Assembly (NCBI GenBank): GCA_027596075.1
Contig: JADGJC010000028.1
Coordinates: forward strand, 62,001-126,000
Direction: 5' to 3'
Length of the DNA stretch: 64,000 nt
Origin: Rhizophlyctis rosea
Taxonomy: Eukaryota > Chytridiomycota > Chytridiomycetes > Rhizophlyctidales > Rhizophlyctidaceae
Position 1 is the first letter of the stretch, and each line of letters starts with the position of its first letter. Positions 61,601-64,000 of the stretch are shown in pieces. The notes beneath the pieces are model-generated. The model made no database searches. It was not told where the DNA came from and saw only the letters and a list, made by a program, of their open reading frames with translations. Both the position numbers and the translations under genes were made by a program.

Positions 61601-63228
61601 AGAAACACCAGGCCTCCGCCCATCACCCATCTACCGCCAGGAGTCTGGAGACAACCTTGATAGGAATAAACGATTATCAGTGCAAGCTCCACCCCGACCC
61701 CCATCTGCCGAAGGAAGCCGTGGCCGACCCGTCTCAGTAGACTTCAAAGCAATCAGCCGTGCCAACTCCGGCGAACTCCTCAAAAACCCTCTGCCCTCAC
61801 CAAACATACCCTCAATCCCAAGCGAAGACGTCCTATCACCCAGTCCAGTAGACGTCAGCAAACTCGCTTCAGCCATCGGTCGCCAAGCCCAACAAATTCG
61901 AGCCACAAGCCCAGGCGATCCTCGATTCAAAATCCCTGGTCGTTCTCGTTCAGCGTCGGAGTCCCTGCCCCCAGACCACGGTCTCTCCGAAACTATAATC
62001 AAACTCCTCCCGCCAGAGTTATTCTCACCGTCATCACGTACCATGCGCGTGCTAAGAGTTATTGATGAACTGCATTCATCGGAACTGCGATACATGGAAA
62101 CACTCCAATCTGTGATGGAGGTCTATGTGCGGCCATTAATCACGGCAGCGAGCGGGCGTAGCGCTATCTTGAAAGAAGACCAGATCAAAACCATCTTTGT
62201 GAACTTTAGCGCTTTGCATCCGTTTTCGGTGGAGTTTCAGCAGATGGTGAGGGAGACGATTATGGATTCTAATGATGCTATGTTGGATGTCAAGATTATG
62301 AAGGCGTTGGAGGATAAGGTTGGTGTTGCGAACATCTCGTTTCATTCAAACGTAAGTACTAAACATGTCATCGTTGTGCAATCAGATGCCAATGGTAGAA
62401 CAACTCTTCAGCGCCTACGCCAGTCATCTGACTTCAACACTGTGGGAGGTTCACAAGGCCCTGCGGGATAGCAGCAAGTTCCGGGACTTTGCTGTTCATG
62501 CCCGATTGGATAGACAGTGCGGAGATCGGTCGCTGTTTGAACTGCTTACTGTCCCCGTTGGCCGCATTGCTCAATATGCCATCTTGTTTGAAGGTTGGTC
62601 AAAGCGCATCAAAGGGGATTAAGCGACATCCATGGCTAACGATGGTACCACACAAGAATTGGCAAAGGCAACCAAAAACCCTTCATTCGCGCCCATCGTG
62701 ACCGAAATGCGCAAGCTGTCCTTCGAAATGGCCGGAGCGGTCGATAATTGTGCACAACTAATTTTGATGCTAGTTCATATTGCCGATATTCCCCATCCGG
62801 TAATATCATCATATATCAGTCATCAACATGTCATTCCTCTGACATTCATTTCCCACACACAGATGATCCTGAAAAACAAACAACAACTCCTCATAGCGGA
62901 GACTGTTGAGAAAGTTGATCTTGGAAGCGGGGGCAGCATCAAGAAGCGGAGACCGACACGGTTATATCTTTTGAAGGACGCTATAGTCATTGTCAAGATG
63001 CTGAAGGAACAATGCGAACCCTTCGATTGGCTTTCATTATTTGAGCCAAAACCCATCAAACTTCCCAAACCGGCACTGCAGTACAAGGAAATGCTCATAC
63101 GGGAGTTTGTGGAAGCTGAGGTTGTGGAGTCGAAGGAGGGTGAGTTGGGTTTCATCGGTGGTAAATCTTTGTGGACCATTGAGGCTGACTTGCATGCTTT
63201 GCAGGAGAAGGGAAGTTGTTCTCCCTAA
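58603..63228 (+). CDS. EF-hand-like / STE20-GCK kinase / RhoGEF (DH-PH) fusion protein
   Basis: Twenty-one exons, all in phase, predict 1148 residues. Exon starts include 58603 (ATG only), 58662, 58735, 58859, 59022, 59200, 59337, 59548, 59646, 59743, 59927, 60024, 60154, 60260, 60404, 60570, 60776, 60870, 62386, 62624 and 62863. Residues 1-105 hold two EF-hand-like loops ([29 protein letters not shown]). Residues 106-375 are an MST-like kinase: [67 protein letters not shown] linker of about 400 residues is rich in Pro, Arg, Ser and Gly. A DH domain starts near residue 792 ([20 protein letters not shown]; later [20 protein letters not shown]), then a PH-like region ([16 protein letters not shown]). 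Kinase residues for catalysis are intact. It probably couples phosphorylation to Rho GTPase activation; that is inference. Confidence 0.85.
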
Positions 63229-63520
63229 CAGTCAACGTGAAGAAAGGGAAAACACACTGCTTCTCTGCTCCTAATCAAGCAAGTAGAGATCGATGGATTG
63301 GAATGACTAGGATGGAGAGAGACAGCACAACGGAATAAGTTGGATGTTTTTGATGGACGCGTGATTGTAAATAAACAATGATGTGTTTACGTGTGCCACA
63401 CCGGGACAACCCTTTTGAAAGTCGCCAAAAGGGTTATATAGAGTGAACAAAGTATATATGCACTCTTCACTGTCCACTTTCAGGAAATCTATATCATTAA
63501 AGTTCACACACGGCATCAGA

Positions 63521-64000
63521 TCATCGGTCCGCCTTTTCCAGTCCACCTTCGTCATTTGCAAATTTGACTAGCTCAGTGCCCTCCAATCGGAATGATATCC
63601 ACTCATCCAATGACTTTGCACCCGCTGCTCTGTAGAAGTTGAGCGCTGGCGTATTCCTATCATGGACTTAATGGTGCTTTGCCGGGAAATTGCATCTATG
63701 GAACAAACTCACCAATCCAACGCCATCCACTCGAATCGGGCACAATTCTCATTGACGGCCTTCTGAGCCAGATATCGCAACAACCTTTTGCCAACTCCCA
63801 TATGACGGTGTTCTTCCCGTACAATTAGGTCTTCGAGGTATATGCCTGGCCGTCCTTCCCAAGTGGACTTGTTGTCCCGCATATGGAGAAAGTTAGGACC
63901 CCAACCCATATGTGAGCAAAGATCAGTCTTACGTAGTTGTAGAAGTATAAGGCCATTCCGACTTCGCCAGCTCCGGGCAATTCAGCAAAGACAACTTGTG
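63521..64000 (-). CDS. GNAT acetyltransferase (diamine N-acetyltransferase-like), 5' end cut off
   Basis: complement(join(63521..63656,63713..63867,63933..>64000)); the start lies beyond the window. The protein reads VVFAELPGAGEVGMALYFYNY, then STWEGRPGIYLEDLIVREEHR, VGKRLLRYLAQKA (acetyl-CoA pyrophosphate loop, here H-M-G-V-G-K), FEWMALDWNTPALNFYRAAGAK and a C-terminal block. YF.NYSTWxGRxGIYLEDLxVxxxxRxxGxG is the signature of spermidine/spermine N1-acetyltransferase relatives. It should transfer acetyl from acetyl-CoA to a small amine; polyamine specificity is inferred. The first intron seen has a CCTAAC branch site. Confidence 0.9.

Overview
The window is nuclear DNA of a fungus, most likely an early-diverging zoosporic one (chytrid-like). 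Fungal markers are a fused lycopene cyclase/phytoene synthase, saccharopine dehydrogenase of the aminoadipate lysine route, an MTC1-family protein and TMA7. Most genes carry many short spliceosomal introns (about 50-75 nt, GT-AG, CTAAC/CTGAC-like branch sites, a few GC-AG). I see no plasmid, phage, CRISPR or intact transposon. The chytrid assignment is inference from gene content and intron style.

Layout: 1-2 kb, a HET-domain-like gene on the minus strand with an in-frame TGA. 2.9-7.4 kb, TMA7 (-) and an SLC4/Bor1 anion transporter (+) from a shared promoter, then MTC1 (-). 9.4-12.5 kb, an ArsH-type flavin reductase (+) and an arrestin-like protein (-). 13.6 kb, tRNA-Ala(AGC) (-). 14.0-16.2 kb, a cytochrome P450 (-). 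16.2-18.7 kb, a gene-poor gap. 18.7-22.2 kb, LYS1 (+) and NOB1 (-). 23.4-25.4 kb, a GCK-III kinase (+). 26.2-30.0 kb, the checkpoint clamp subunit RAD1 (-) and a UBXN7/Ubx5-like Cdc48 adaptor (+). 30.1-31.9 kb, the carotenoid fusion enzyme (-). 32.8-36.8 kb, NAA25 (+). 37.2-38.2 kb, an F-box/ankyrin-like protein and an uncertain ORF (-). 38.6-44.1 kb, phosphoglucomutase and ribosomal protein uS5/RPS2 (+). 45-48.3 kb, an aldo-keto reductase (-) and a cis-prenyltransferase (+). 48.6-53.2 kb, a synaptojanin-type SAC/5-phosphatase (-). 53.5-57.7 kb, an orphan ORF (+) and a CSC1/TMEM63 channel (-). 58.6-63.2 kb, a large multidomain signalling gene (+). 63.5-64.0 kb, a GNAT acetyltransferase cut by the window edge (-).

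Most neighbours are unrelated housekeeping genes arranged as divergent or convergent pairs, so this is not a cluster. The outstanding item is the gene at 58603-63228. Twenty-one exons with consistent splice phases join an N-terminal EF-hand-like module, a complete STE20/GCK (MST-like) kinase, a long proline-rich linker and a C-terminal RhoGEF (DH) plus PH-like region in one predicted 1148-residue protein. A calcium-sensing-like module, a Ste20-class kinase and a Rho-family exchange factor in one chain is an architecture I do not recognise. Secondary points are the interrupted HET gene, a 6-nt microexon in the synaptojanin gene, three GC-AG introns, very short introns in the DH region, a low-complexity insertion before the P450 heme loop, and several intronless genes among intron-rich neighbours.
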